From Tetrapyrgos nigripes (lineage: Eukaryota > Basidiomycota > Agaricomycetes > Agaricales > Campanellaceae), in assembly GCA_013368315.1 (NCBI GenBank), contig JAACJM010000298.1:1-64000 (forward strand): a stretch of 64,000 bases of DNA. The letters run 5' to 3'. Positions 12,403-24,014 of this stretch are shown here, piece by piece; position 1 is the first letter of the stretch, and the number at the start of each line of letters is the position of its first letter. A program made the translations under genes and the position numbers. Under the pieces are notes generated by a model. The model was given only the letters and a program-made list of their open reading frames with translations. It was not told the DNA's origin and ran no database searches.

Positions 12403-13048
12403 GTGCTTACTATACTATGTCCTACAGTGTGCATCATGTTCACAGAGGACATTGCTCACAATTGGGTGATGGTGTTGTGTGAAATGGTTCCAGAGATCTG
12501 TGCTTGGTTGAATGATCTTGCAATTCCAGATCTGATTTTAGTGAAGCATCTGGCAAAAGTTCTAATGGTGAGTGATGGAAAGTCTACTATGTTCATTAAT
12601 GAGCACTGAAAGTAAATTATAGCCGATGACCTTTATGTATGCACCCCCTTCCTACTCAGATCTGCACTGCCTAATGCTGTATCCAGCAGCTATAGAAGAA
12701 CATAACACTGTGACAAATATCACAATTTCTTTCATGCTGGAAATCACGTCTGAAGAGGTGATTCATCAATTTGTGGACTTCCTCATGGGTTTGGTGGATT
12801 GTGTGTGAATTGACTCACCACAGTGCTTCGTGATGGTAACCAATATTGGCTATGTGTGTGGTTTTAGTAGCATCTTTGGTTTTGTGGATTTTGCAGGGTT
12901 GTGGACTGATCTGCGGATAAGGGAAGGGAAGATGGACACTGGTTTGCCTAAGCTAGTATATGGGCAGCAGGTGGTGACTTGGCTGATTGAGGAGGAGGTG
13001 TTAAGAACAGCTGATTGTGTGGAAACTTGCATATCATTTGTGCAGTGA
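12403..13048 (+). other. Fragmented open frames, unknown
   Basis: Three short plus-strand frames (12403-12609, 12626-12808, 12830-13048) follow the accessory gene and could be decayed exons of it. None has a recognisable motif. Confidence 0.25.
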
Positions 13049-13369
13049 GTGTTTAGTACTTTGTATGTTTGAGAAAGTGAAATTCATGAGTCACTAGGCT
13101 ATTAACCAATGCATAGACTGCGCAGTGGCATTGAATGTCAAGCCTAGTTCCATATGGTGTGGAACTTATTGAAATGGATATATACCAGCTGCATGTACTG
13201 TCGAGATCATTGAGTGGAGCTGTTTGTTAAGAACAGGCAATGTCTATAAGCTGAGGTGGGCTGGTTCTAGTCATCAAAATATAGAAGCTGGAGTGAATGA
13301 CAGCCAAGTCACTTGTATTATATCAGTAAAGTATTATTCAGAGTAGTTGTTCATTAAGTCATTTGGCAG

Positions 13370-13645
13370 ATTAGTAACAATACTTACCAGCATAGGAGAC
13401 TTGTCTGTTTTCAATCACAGATAATTAATAAATTATCAACCAGTATGTATTTCATTCACAAAATTCACAAGTCAGGGATAATTGTTTGTACAAAATAAAT
13501 TGCCAACATCAATCAAAGGCAATTGGAAAGCAATCAGAACTGAAACAGACTGAAATAAAGCTTTTTATAGAGTTTACAAATTATTGAGAGAGATATTCAC
13601 AAAATCAGAAAAAAACAAGCTACATGGGCTTGATATGAAAAGAAT
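13370..13645. repeat. 3' flank shared by NACHT-ankyrin copies A, B and C
   Basis: AT-rich sequence containing ATTATCAACCAGTATGTATT and ATTGTTTGTACAAAA. It is nearly identical to 18690-18908 (3' of copy B) and more diverged at 49937-50110 (3' of copy C). It shows that the duplicated unit extends about 250 nt beyond the stop codons. Confidence 0.75.
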
Positions 13646-16600
13646 CTAACCTAGAGGTACAGAGCTTATATAGGGCAGCTGGAGAGGAGTGTCATATTCA
13701 CCTTCTGGGGCATGTAATTCTGCTCCCTTCTCCAGTAAAAGCCTGACCATGTCTTTATGGCCATGATAAAGAGCAGTCTGGAGAGCATTGCTATATCTGC
13801 CACCCTGAGAATTTATATTGGCTCCTTTCCCCAGTAGGAGCTTTACAATGTTTTCGTAGCCCCTATATACAGCAGTCTGGAGAGCATGTTCAATACCCTG
13901 ACCATTTACATCTGCTCCCTTCTCAAGCAAAAGCTTTACAATCTCTTCATAACCCCTATCAGAAGCAGCCTGGAGAGGAGTGCCATATGAACCACCCTGA
14001 GCATTCACATCTGCTCCCTTCTCAAGCAAAAGCCTTACAAGGTTTTCATGGCCCGAATTGCAAACAATCTGGAGAGGAGTGCCATATTTACCACCTTGAG
14101 CATTTACATCTGCTCCCTTCTCAAGCAAGTCCTGTCAATGAAGCGGCCTGGAGAGGAGTGTCATATGTACCACCCTGAGCATTTACATCTGCTCCCTTCT
14201 CAAGCAAAAGCCTTACAGTGCCTATCTTCACCATAGATGCAGCAGCCATGAGAGGAGTGCAATCATGACCACCCTGAGCATTTACATCTGCCCCCTTCTC
14301 AAGCAAAAGCTTTGCAATGTCTATATAGCCCTGAAATAAAGCAGCCTGGAGAGGAGTGCCATATTCACCATCCTGAGCATTTACATCTGCTCCCTCCTCA
14401 AGCAAAAGCCTTACAGTGTCTTTGTTCTGCCTAGATACAGCTGCCAGGAGAGGAGTGTGATATTTACCACCCTGAGCATTTACATCTGCTCCCTTCTCAA
14501 GCAAAAGCCTTACAGTGCCTATGTTCCCCATAGGTACAGCAGCCGTGAGAGGAGTGCCATATTCACCATCCTGAGCATTTACATCTGCTCCCTTCTCAAG
14601 CAAAAGCCTTACAGCATCTTCTTTCTGCTTAGATGTAGGGTGCTTAGATGCAGCAGCCAGGAGAGGAGTGCCATATTGACCACCCTGAGCATTAACATTT
14701 GCCCCCTCCTCTATCAATAACAGCATTATATTAGACAGACTGATAGAGCTGGCGTAATGTAATGGAGAGGCAGAGCCCTCCCTCATATCCCAATATCTGT
14801 ATGAGGCTCTAAACATTTGATTATATGATTTATTTGTATCTGTAAGCAAATGTAAAGTCAAAGACTTGATTGGATCTTCCAATTGTTGTAGATTCATGCT
14901 CTGGCCATTTCTTTGCAGCATAATTCACCAAAGGAAGCTGTTCTTCATCTATGGATCCATCTTCTCCATAAACCACTAAATAGATCATACATGATTGAGC
15001 AATGAAGTTATGTGCCAGCTGATCATTTACATGAAAAAGTGCTGCTGAACTTGATTTGATTTGATCTGAAAGAATGTACTCTTTTACTGAGGGATGTGCC
15101 AGTTGCAGTACGGGCTCAGTTTTTGCATTCCACCTGTTAAATTCTTCTTGGACTACAACTAATGTTGAAGCAATAATTTTAGACACTCCATTCACCTCTA
15201 TTCTCTCAGTCTCTTGTAATTTCCTCCTTTCAAAATCAATTCGAAGGATTTCAGGTAGCAAATTCAAGGTCAGTGTCATATATCCAAATAGCAGCCACCT
15301 TAGAATAGCTTGTACATAGCTTGTACATCTTTCTGGTGAGCCTTTTTAGTCTTGAGCAGTGCTTTCAGATAGGTATCTTCTAGATCTTCTGGCAAGTTCT
15401 TCAGAGCATCCAGTATAGCTGTACGAGTTGTATTTGACAATCAACCCATTGGATCCTATGAAATATTTCAATCATCAACTATAATACTTGAATCTAGAAT
15501 ACTTACTGTCCATGAGCTCCACACACTAAAGCATCTGTTACTTCTTTATGTACATTCACACTCAAAGGCCTCTTTTGGAAAACTTGTTCAATATGCCTTT
15601 GAATGTCTGACTTTACTACTTGTTCATCCAGTGATATGGCATAAGTAACAGAACTGACTCCAATTGCACTAGCTACATGTCTGCAGGACACAAGGATATG
15701 TATCTTTGAATCAACTTCAAGTAAATCCAGATGATTCTTGAAATCAAATGGTGATCTTGTGCCTGACATTCATCCAATGCATCCATGACAATATATATTG
15801 CTGAAGAAGAATATTGTTCCAGGAGCTTGACCAAGGTTGTCTTCATAGCATCTGTATGCATTTGACTTGTACCTGAGGCATATTGCTGATACAGATCTTG
15901 CAACACTGTTTGGTTGAATTCTATGCCAGTTGAGAGCATGATAGAGGAGAGCAATCCCTTGCAAGTCCCTTTAACTTTGGTTTGGTTGAGAGTATCAAAA
16001 TAAAAGTAGAACACAGTATGGCCCTCTGTCTTCAAACTTGTGATAACATTGGTGCTAAAATATATGACATTCATTTCTTGACCAAGCAGAAAAGAAGCAA
16101 AATACTCACAGAAGAAAGGTCTTCCCAGAACCAGCTATGTTGTTTTATATTTTTATTCAATGACTGTTCTTTTTATACACAGAAAGATCACCTACCTTTT
16201 CCCTGCAACCGGAGCAGGCCACCATTTTCTTTCCACTGAATCAACCTAGAGTCCTTGAGGAGCCATTCTCCAGTGCCTTTTGTCATCTTCTCATATGCAG
16301 CATTATAATTGGCAAATGGATCTGGTGCTTTGAGCCAGTCTTTGATCTTATCCACTGTAAATTATTGAATATTCTATTCTAGTTTTCTTCACAATAATTA
16401 GGAGCCAATAAACTTACTTGTTACACCATTTTGCACAACAATGGTATTACTCCCTCCTGTATGAACCATTAATCAAATTTAATCTAATCAGCAAAAACAT
16501 ATTTGTTGTTTACCTGTCTGAATGTATCTGTTATCATAAGTATTGTTGGAGTTGACTGTCTGGCTATAGTTGTTGTTGATAGTCTGGTTCTGGTCTCTCT

Positions 16601-16827
16601 GGACATAGTTCATATGCACATCTCTCCCTACATCAATCCTTGATCCTTGTGGAATTTGACCATCAAAGCACATGTCATTCTCAGCTGCTCTAGCAACTGG
16701 ACCAGTATCTGGAGTAGAAGAGAATGAAAAGCACAGTTCATTTCCTGAAGTGTTGTTTATACTTACCCATTACTATCTGTTTTTTATGTTTGTTCTGTTC
16801 AGTCACGTTGTCTATGCCTCGTTTCAT
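13646..16827 (-). pseudogene. NACHT-ankyrin STAND NTPase, copy A (broken)
   Basis: The start (MKRG, ATG at 16825-16827), the N-terminal Asn/Gln-rich exon, the split P-loop exon (GSGKTFL at about 16110) and the NACHT exon match copies B and C. Comparison with B and C shows several lesions: a 1-nt loss near 15742, a deletion near 15440, a 10-nt tandem duplication at 15307-15326, a 5-nt deletion near 14893, a roughly 20-nt deletion inside an ankyrin unit near 14124, and a 1-nt loss near 13680. About 13 ankyrin units remain in two frames. It is a tandem neighbour of B, 2 kb away, in the same orientation. With this many frameshifts it cannot make a full receptor. A short ankyrin-only product from 14921-14121 is conceivable but unsupported. 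Confidence 0.85.
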
Positions 16828-18689
16828 CTTTCGAATGATGGTGGATGGCACTGTGCAAGAAGTTTGAAAAGTGTCTAAAGTCACATGAGTGTTTATGAGA
16901 AGCGCAACAAGACGTGAAAGATTAGGTTTCGGGAACAACTGGCTGGCCTTGATGTAATTCAGCACCTTTGATGCAACTTCAGTACTCAATTCACTTGGAT
17001 GAAGGGCACAGCATAAGATATGGAACCAGTTGTCAGACAAAATGTGTATTTCCAATTGCCATAGCATATGTCAAACTGCGTGAGAGTAGTTTTCATGGCA
17101 AATGCAAATTTTGCCGAGTGTCAGACTAATGTTATACACTATTGTGAAAGTCTGTTACGTGAAAGTCAAGGCTTGAAGTAGTGAATTGTCAGGTCCTCTT
17201 GGTCAGGTGTAAGGTTTGCATGGCTTCAATTGGAGAGTGAGGCTGTTGTCATTATTATCTGTGCTGTCACTAATGACTATTGGTATCCTAGAGTAAGTTG
17301 AGGTGTAGGTATGGCATGTTGTGGTGGTTGGAGACCTAAGTTGAATTGATGGTAAATTAGAGCTAATATCCCGTAGGCACATGAATGCAACTGAATGTTT
17401 GAAGCACATCTTTGGTGTCCTACATGAGCTGGAGGAGGAGGATAAAGAGGGAGAGTGAACAGTGGTGGGCAGTATGGTCTTTCTGTCTTTCTTTAACCTC
17501 TCTTTCTCTTTCTCTCTCCTATGTCTACATTCTCCCATCTCTCCAGAAAACACATAAACATAAAAACAAAAACAACAACCTCCTTCACGTTACCCTTATT
17601 ACTAATACTGATTCCTTTTCACTACTAGTACAATGGCCCTACATATATTGCAACAATCTCATTGGCTACTCTATGTCCCTCTACTCTGATCTATACTTCC
17701 CATTTACTTCTTGTCTCTTCTCTCTCTCCAACTACACCTACTATACCTTACTCTCCCAAGGCATGGACTTAATTAACTCACACAGCCAAATGCCTTAATA
17801 CTGCCTTCATGGCATGACAGGCTCCTCCATAAGGATCCCTCTGGGGGCCAGACACTGATGACAGGACAATACAGCACCGTTTCCTCTTCCCTACACTACA
17901 GATAGTTCTACTTTGGTTGTATTCACTACCATACGCTAAGGCGAATAAATGGGGAAAAAAAAAAAGCTGACTAGGCTCTACACTGCGTAATGGTATTACA
18001 GAGCGAAGACAAAGTGCTAGAATGTCTAGAGTGGTTTATATAGAAGAGCAATGAATAAGTGATAGGAAAAAGATAGGAGAAATAGGAGAAACATAGGAGA
18101 AATGTAGGAGAAACATAGGATCAATAGAATGGAAGATTGATTGATAGTTATTATAGAGTTTGACAGGTTCTATAAGGTTCAAAGTCAGTAATATAAGGAA
18201 ATGCAATAGACAAATGATCAGAAAATGGATTCAATAATGAAGTAGAAGAGGAAGGAGGACAAAGAACTGTAGCAGTTCGTGACAGACCTAGTCTCTGTGT
18301 CACCTCACAGTGCTTCAAGGAGATAGATGGTCTACCCTGGTATTCTCCAGGATGTTTCCCCTATAGCCTTGTTGCTTGCCCTGCTGAATCAGGAATTGGT
18401 TCCACAGCCAGTATCTTGTGCATGTTGTACTCGATGTAAAAGTATTTAGATGCTAGTTGGAGCAGTGTATCAAATCTAATCTAATCTGCAACCTTCCTTC
18501 CTTCTTGCATCTATTATTCTGAGGGTTCGAATATCCTATGTGCCTTTTTTGTGAATACAAAAGTTATGTTAACTTTCAGCTCAATTGGGTTGAAAATTCA
18601 CATGGTGCAGTGATTCACATTAGGATGGGATTTGGTGATTTGGTCACAAAGAAAACTGATTACTATGAATAGTAATTGGAATACTTACC
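16828..18689. other. Spacer between copies A and B
   Basis: Starts with the copy A promoter region, whose sequence up to about 17070 parallels the 5' flanks of B and C. Then come low-complexity CT-rich sequence (17430-17560) and a GATAGGAGAAA/ACATAGGAGAAA microsatellite at about 18055-18118. The Ser-rich open frame at 17203-17553 follows simple sequence and is not called a gene. Confidence 0.5.
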
Positions 18690-18908
18690 AGCATAGGAGA
18701 CTTGTCTGTTTTCAATCACAAATAATTAATAAATTATCAACCAGTATGTATTTCATTCACAAAATTCGATAATTGTTTGTACAAAAGAAATTGCCAACAT
18801 CAAAGGCAATTGGAAAGCAATCAGAACTGAAACAGATTGAAATAAGGGTTTTTATAGAGTTTACAAATTATTGAGAGAGATATATTCACAAAATCAGATA
18901 AAAACAAG
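18690..18908. repeat. 3' flank shared by NACHT-ankyrin copies (B)
   Basis: Second copy of the AT-rich 3' flank described at 13370-13645, ending at the stop codon of copy B. Confidence 0.75.
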
Positions 18909-21900
18909 CTACACGGGCTTGATACAAAAAGAATCTAACCTAGAGGCACAGAACTTATATAGGGCAGCCTGGAGAGGAGTGTCATATTCACCTTCTGGGG
19001 CATGTAATTCTGCTCCCTTCTCTAGTAAAAGCCTGACAATGTCTTTATGGCCATGATAAAGAGCAATCTGGAGAGCATTGCCATATCTGCCACCCTGAGA
19101 ATTTATATTAACTCCTTTCTCCAGTAGGAGCTTTACAATGTTTTTGTAGCCCCCATATACAGCGGTCTGGAGAGCATGTTCAAGACCCTGACCTACATCT
19201 GGTCCCTTCTCAATCAAAACCCTGGCAAAGTTCTCATCACCCCTATTTAAAGCAGCTTGGAGATGAGTGCGAATTTGACCAACGTGAGCATTTACATCTG
19301 CTCCCTTCTCAACCAAAAGCTCTACAATCTCTTCATAGCCCTTAAATAAAGCAGCCTGAAGAGGAGTGCCATATTTACCACCCTGAGCATTTACATCTGC
19401 TCCCTTCTCAAGCAGAACCTTGACTATGTCTTTGCGCCCTTTAAAGGAAGCTGCCTGGAGAGGAGTGCCATATTGACCACCCTGAACATTTACATCTGCT
19501 CCCTTCTCAAGCAAAAGCTTTATGATCTCTTCATAGCCCTTAAATGAAGCAGCCTGAAGAGGAGTGCCAAATGGACCACCCTGAGCATTTACATCTGCTC
19601 CCTTTTCAAGCAGAACCTCAAGCAGAACCTTGACTGTGTCTTTGCATCCTTTAAATAAAGCTGCCTGGAGAGGAGTGCCATATGGACCACCCTGACCATT
19701 TACATCTGCTCCCTTCTCAAGCAAAAAGCTTACAAGGTTTTCACTCCCCTTAAATAAAGCAGCTTGGAGAAGAGTCCCATATTGACCACACTGAACATTT
19801 ACATCTGCACCCTTCTCAACCAAAAGTTTTACAATGTTTTCATAGCCCTCATTAAAAGCAACCTTTGAAAAGCTGTAATATGCACTACACTGAGCATTTA
19901 CATCTGCTCCCTTCTCAACCAAAGACCTTATAATGAACTTATAGTCCATGTGGAAAGCACCCTGGAGAGGAGTACCGTATTCACCACCCTGAGCATTTAC
20001 ATCTGCTCCCTTCTCAACTAAAAGCTTTACAACCTTTTCATAGCCACTAAATGAAGCAGCCTGGAGAGGAGTGCCATATTCACCACCCTGAGCATTTACA
20101 TCTGCTCCCTTCTCAACTAAAAGCTTTACAACCTTTTCATAGCCACTAAATGAAGCAGCCTGGAGAGGAGTGCCATATTCACCACCCTGAGCATTTACAT
20201 CTGCTCCCTTCTCAACTAAAAGCTTTACAACCTTTTCATAGCCACTAAATGAAGCAGCCTGGAGAGGAGTGCCATATTCACCACCCTGAGCATTTACATC
20301 TGCTCCCTTCTCAACTAAAAGCTTTACAACCTTTTCATAGCCACTAAATGAAGCAGCCTGGAGAGGAGTGCCATATTCACCACCCTGAGCATTTACATCT
20401 GCTCCATTCTCAACTAAAAGCTTTACAATCTCTTCATAGCCCTTAAATGAAGTGGCCTGGAGAGGAGTGCCATAGTTACCACCCTGTGCATTTACATCTG
20501 CTCCCTTCTCAAGCAAAAGCTTTACAGTGTCTTTGTTCTGCATAGATACAGCAGCCAGGAGAGGAGTGCCATATTTACCACCCTGAGCATTAATATTTTC
20601 CCCCTCCTCTATCAATAACAGCATTATATTAGACAGACTGATAGTGCTGGCATAATATAATGGAGAGGCAGAACCCTCAATTACACATGTCTGTTTATCT
20701 GTGGCTCTAAACCATTGGCTACATGATCTATTTGTATCTGTAAGCAAATGTAAACTCAAAGACTTGATTGGATCTTCCAATTGTTGTAGATTTTTGACAT
20801 GGTTTGGCCAATTCTCTGCAGCATAATCCACCAAAGGAAGCTGCTTTTTATCTATGGATTCATCTTCTCCATAAACCACCAGATAGATCATACATGATTG
20901 AGCAATGAAGTTATGTGCCAGCTGATCATTTACATGAAAAAGTGCTGCTGAGCTTGATTTGATTTGATCTGAAAGAATATACTCTTTCACTGAGGGATGT
21001 GCCAGTTGTAATGTGTGCCAAGTACTTTTGTTGTCCCACTGGCTGATGTTTTCTTGGACTACAACCAATGTTGAGTTAATAATTTTAGGCACTCCATTCA
21101 CCTCTATTCTCTCAGCTGCCTCTAATTTCTTTCCCTCAAAATCAATTCGAAGGATTTCAGGTAGCCACCTCAAGTCCAGCACCCAATACCCAAACAAAAG
21201 CCACCTAAAAATAGCTTGCACATCCTTCTGGTGACCCTTTTTAGTCCCAAGCAATGCTTTGAGATAGGTCTCTTCTAGGTCTTCAGGCAAGTTCTTTAGG
21301 GCATCCAGTATAGCTTTGCGAGTGGCTAATTCTTGCAATTGTTGAATTTGACAATCAACCCATCGGATCCTATGAAATATTTCAGTCATCAATTTCAATA
21401 CTTGAATCTATAATACTTACTGTCCATGAGCTCCATCCACTAGAGCCTCTGTCACCTCTTTATGTACATTCACACTCAAAGGCCTCTTTTGGAAAACTTG
21501 TTCAATATGCCTTTGAATGTCTGACTTTACTACTTGTTCATCCAGTGATATGACATAAGTAGTGGAGCTGACTCCAATTGCACTAGCTGCATGTCTGCAG
21601 GACACAAGGACATGTATCTTTGAATCAATTTCAAGTAAGTCCAGAATGAATTTTGAAACTGAATATTGATCTTGTGCCTGACATTCATCCAATCCATCCA
21701 TGATAATATATATTGCTGAAGAATGTTGTTCCAGGAGCTGAAGCAAGGTTGCCTTCATAGTATCTGCATGCATTTGACTTGTGCCTGAGTCATATTGCTG
21801 ATACAGAGTTTGCAGCTTTGTCTGATTTAACTTCATGCCAGTTGAGAGCATGATAGAGGAGAGCAAGCCCTTGTAAGTCCCTTTAACTTTGGCTCGGTCA

Positions 21901-22716
21901 AGAGTGTCAAAATAAAAGTAGAAGACCATATGGCCCTCTGTCTTCAAATTTGTGATAACATTGGTGCTAAAATATATGACATTCATTTCTTGCAAAAGGA
22001 GAAAAGAAGCAATTTACTCACAGAAGAAAGGTTTTTCCAGAACCAGCTAAGTAATTTAATCAGCAATTGTTATTCTGATAAAGAGAGAGATTACCCCTAC
22101 CTTTGCCCTGTAGCCACAATAGGCCACCGTTCATCTTCCAATCAAGCAACTTGGGATGGTTGAGAAGCCACATCCCAGTGCCTTTTGTCATATTCTCATA
22201 TGCAGCATTATAATTGACAGATGGATCAGGTGCATTGATCCACTTCTTGATGTTTTCCACTACTGATTGTAAGTATACAGTTCTAGTTTTTCACAAAATA
22301 ATCCAGAATCAACCAACATACTTGCATCCAATGTGACAAAAGTGTTACTTCCTCCTGTATTCACCAATGGTCAAATAAGCTAGTGAGCAATAAAATAGTC
22401 TTTACCTGTCTGAATGTATCTATTATCATAAATATTGTTATGAGAGTTGACTGTCTGGCTATAATCATTGGTAATAGTCTGGTTCTGGTTCCCCTGGACA
22501 TTGTACATATGCAAATCTCTCCCAGCAGCAATGCTTGATCCTTGTGGAACTTGACCATCAAGGGACATATCGTTCTCAGCTGCTCTAGCAACTGGACCAG
22601 TATCTGAAGTAGAAGAGAATGAAAAGCACAGTTTATTTCCTGATGTCTTGTTTATACTTACCTGTTAATACCTGTCTGTTATGTTTATTTTGTTCAGTCA
22701 TGTCGCCTCGTTTCAT
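18909..22716 (-). CDS. NACHT-ankyrin STAND NTPase (NLR-like), copy B, intact
   Basis: My exon model (minus) is 22716-22662, 22603-22406, 22354-22322, 22259-22101, 22046-22022, 21966-21421 and 21369-18909. All introns are GT-AG and the exons sum to 3477 nt (1158 aa, in frame). In order: a short basic start (MKRG), an Asn/Gln-rich segment (residues about 45-85), a linker (WLQGK), the NACHT domain with Walker A GSGKTFL split by a 55-nt intron, Walker B-like IYIIMDGLDEC and sensor-like LVSCRH, a helical region (LPEDLEETY), and about 17 ankyrin units of 33 aa. NACHT STAND proteins switch between ADP and ATP states and oligomerise on ligand sensing by their repeats. In fungi they act in non-self recognition or cell death. 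The role here is inferred from family. The 5' region is shared with copy C and faces a small divergent ORF. Confidence 0.88.
20018..20413 (-). repeat. Four near-identical 99-bp ankyrin units
   Basis: Within copy B, four consecutive 33-residue units (ASFSGYEKVVKLL type) repeat with exact 99-bp period. Three are identical at nucleotide level by eye. The fourth differs by one base (K to N in EKGADV). Neighbouring units are much more diverged, so this is a recent tandem expansion or gene-conversion tract. Confidence 0.9.
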
Positions 22717-23321
22717 CTTTCGAATGATGGTGGATGCGCAAGAAGTTTGAAAAGTGTCTAAAGTCACATGAGTGTTTATGAGAAGCGCAACGAGTCATGA
22801 AAGATTAGGTTTCGGGAACGACCGGCTGACCTTGATGTAATTCAGTTTGCGGGCCTTTGACGCAACTTTAGCGCTCAATTCACTTGGATGATAGAGCACA
22901 GCGCAAGAGGTTTGAAAAGTGTCTAAAGTCACATGAGTCTTTATGAGAAGTGTAATGAAGCATCAAAGATAAGGTCTTGCGAAAGACCAGCTAGATAAGA
23001 TCTTCGAGCGCAACTTTGAATGGTGCTGGTAACATCCACTCTTTAGTCGCCTGTCTTGCTTCTTCTCTGTTTCGCCTTCCGGACAGTCTGGTAGGCACTA
23101 GGTCAAACCCGACGTAGTACTTAGTATGTGCATGCCGAGTCAATTAAATTGTTGCATTCGGAAGTGGCTTTCCCGTCGAAATTTTACAGGCAAATTGAGT
23201 TATTCCACCGGCGTAAGTAATTGGAGTAACAGACAAGACACCAGTGCCCGTAAAGAACAGAAGAGAGGATGAAAATCGAGGAGCAAGTGAAATTTCGCTG
23301 ACCGGCAGCTGAGAAGTACTG
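22717..23321. promoter_or_regulatory. Divergent promoter region of copy B and the small ORF
   Basis: About 600 bp between the minus-strand start at 22716 and the plus-strand start at 23322. It is conserved with 55146-55892 upstream of copy C, apart from a MITE inserted there. Two internal near-repeats carry TTTGAAAAGTGTCTAAAGTC (about 22746 and 22909). No TATA box is obvious. Confidence 0.55.
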
Positions 23322-23618
23322 ATGTCACAAGATGTGACAACAACGCTCATCGTCGACCATGATGAGCTCGACGTTACCGACGGCAACGAAGACTACAACA
23401 CAACCCTGCGTTCATCGCCTTCCTCGCTTCAAAGAACACCGCTCTTGAGATCTTTCCTTCTCCGAACCGACCCTGCCCAGCAGCCCAATACGCAACCCTA
23501 CGCTATGCATCTGAAGGAAAATGATATCATAGGAAGATTACCTGCAACAATGTCTCTTAAGGGTGTTGAAGTGAGCGACTCTCTTACATGTCCTCGCTTC
23601 ATGGAACACGTAAACTGA
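23322..23618 (+). CDS. Small hypothetical protein, divergent from copy B
   Basis: 98-aa open frame. Its first 20 residues (MSQDVTTTL, then DHDELDVTD) are identical to those of the ORF at 55893 beside copy C, and the two nucleotide differences in that stretch are both synonymous. Acidic start, then a Ser/Pro-rich segment and LLRSFLLRT. A donor-like GTGAGC near 23571 suggests that it could be the first exon of a longer spliced gene running into the CT-rich sequence downstream. Family unknown. Head-to-head orientation with the NLR-like gene hints at shared control. Confidence 0.45.
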   Translation: MSQDVTTTLIVDHDELDVTDGNEDYNTTLRSSPSSLQRTPLLRSFLLRTDPAQQPNTQPYAMHLKENDIIGRLPATMSLKGVEVSDSLTCPRFMEHVN

Positions 23619-24006
23619 TTGATATTCCCCCTCTTTCTCTTCCCCCCTTCCCTTTGTGACACTAAATTATATACGTGTTTCCCCCACCCTCCACTTCTGG
23701 GCTCTGTTCCCACTCCGTCCTATCCTCCCATCATTTGCATTTGGTCCCTTCCTTCACTCATCCTCTTTACCTCCTCGGACATTCTCATGGTTTTTCTCTC
23801 TGCCTCTTCCTCTTCTTCTCTATCCCCTCACCATCCACCTTTCTTCCTCACATCTATCCAATAACTTGACGTCAACTCATCTTTCAACCAACGCCAGTGA
23901 ACACCGCGTACCCAGCAAACCCACACTCTCCCTTCCCCAGCTCCATTACGAGCAAATTCGATCAATATTTCTCCCCGTTTTTGCGGTTTTGCATCGGTAC
24001 TGGATG
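23619..24006. other. CpG-rich duplicated block (left of hAT insertion)
   Basis: Pyrimidine-rich sequence aligned with about 56240-56650 near copy C, sharing GTGAACACCGCGTACCCAGC and TTTTTGCGGTTTTG. It probably contains introns or untranslated sequence of the small divergent gene. Confidence 0.55.
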
Positions 24007-24014
24007 GATGGATC

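Noticed and set aside
10297..13048. Complete Helitron
   Set aside because: No Rep/HUH motif, no 5' TC end and no 3' hairpin with CTRR were found. Only a helicase remnant is supported.
16738..17067. Extended N-terminus for copy A upstream of MKRG
   Set aside because: The same frame has a TGA in copy B, and the three copies agree only from the MKR start onward. The upstream part is untranslated sequence that happens to be open in A.
17203..17553. 116-codon minus-strand frame with a Ser-rich run
   Set aside because: Low-complexity CT/AG sequence, no homologue pattern and no conservation in the equivalent spacers near copies B and C.
20018..20413. Regular repeats that could suggest a CRISPR array
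   Set aside because: The repeats are contiguous, in frame and code for ankyrin units. There are no unique spacers and the sequence is eukaryotic.
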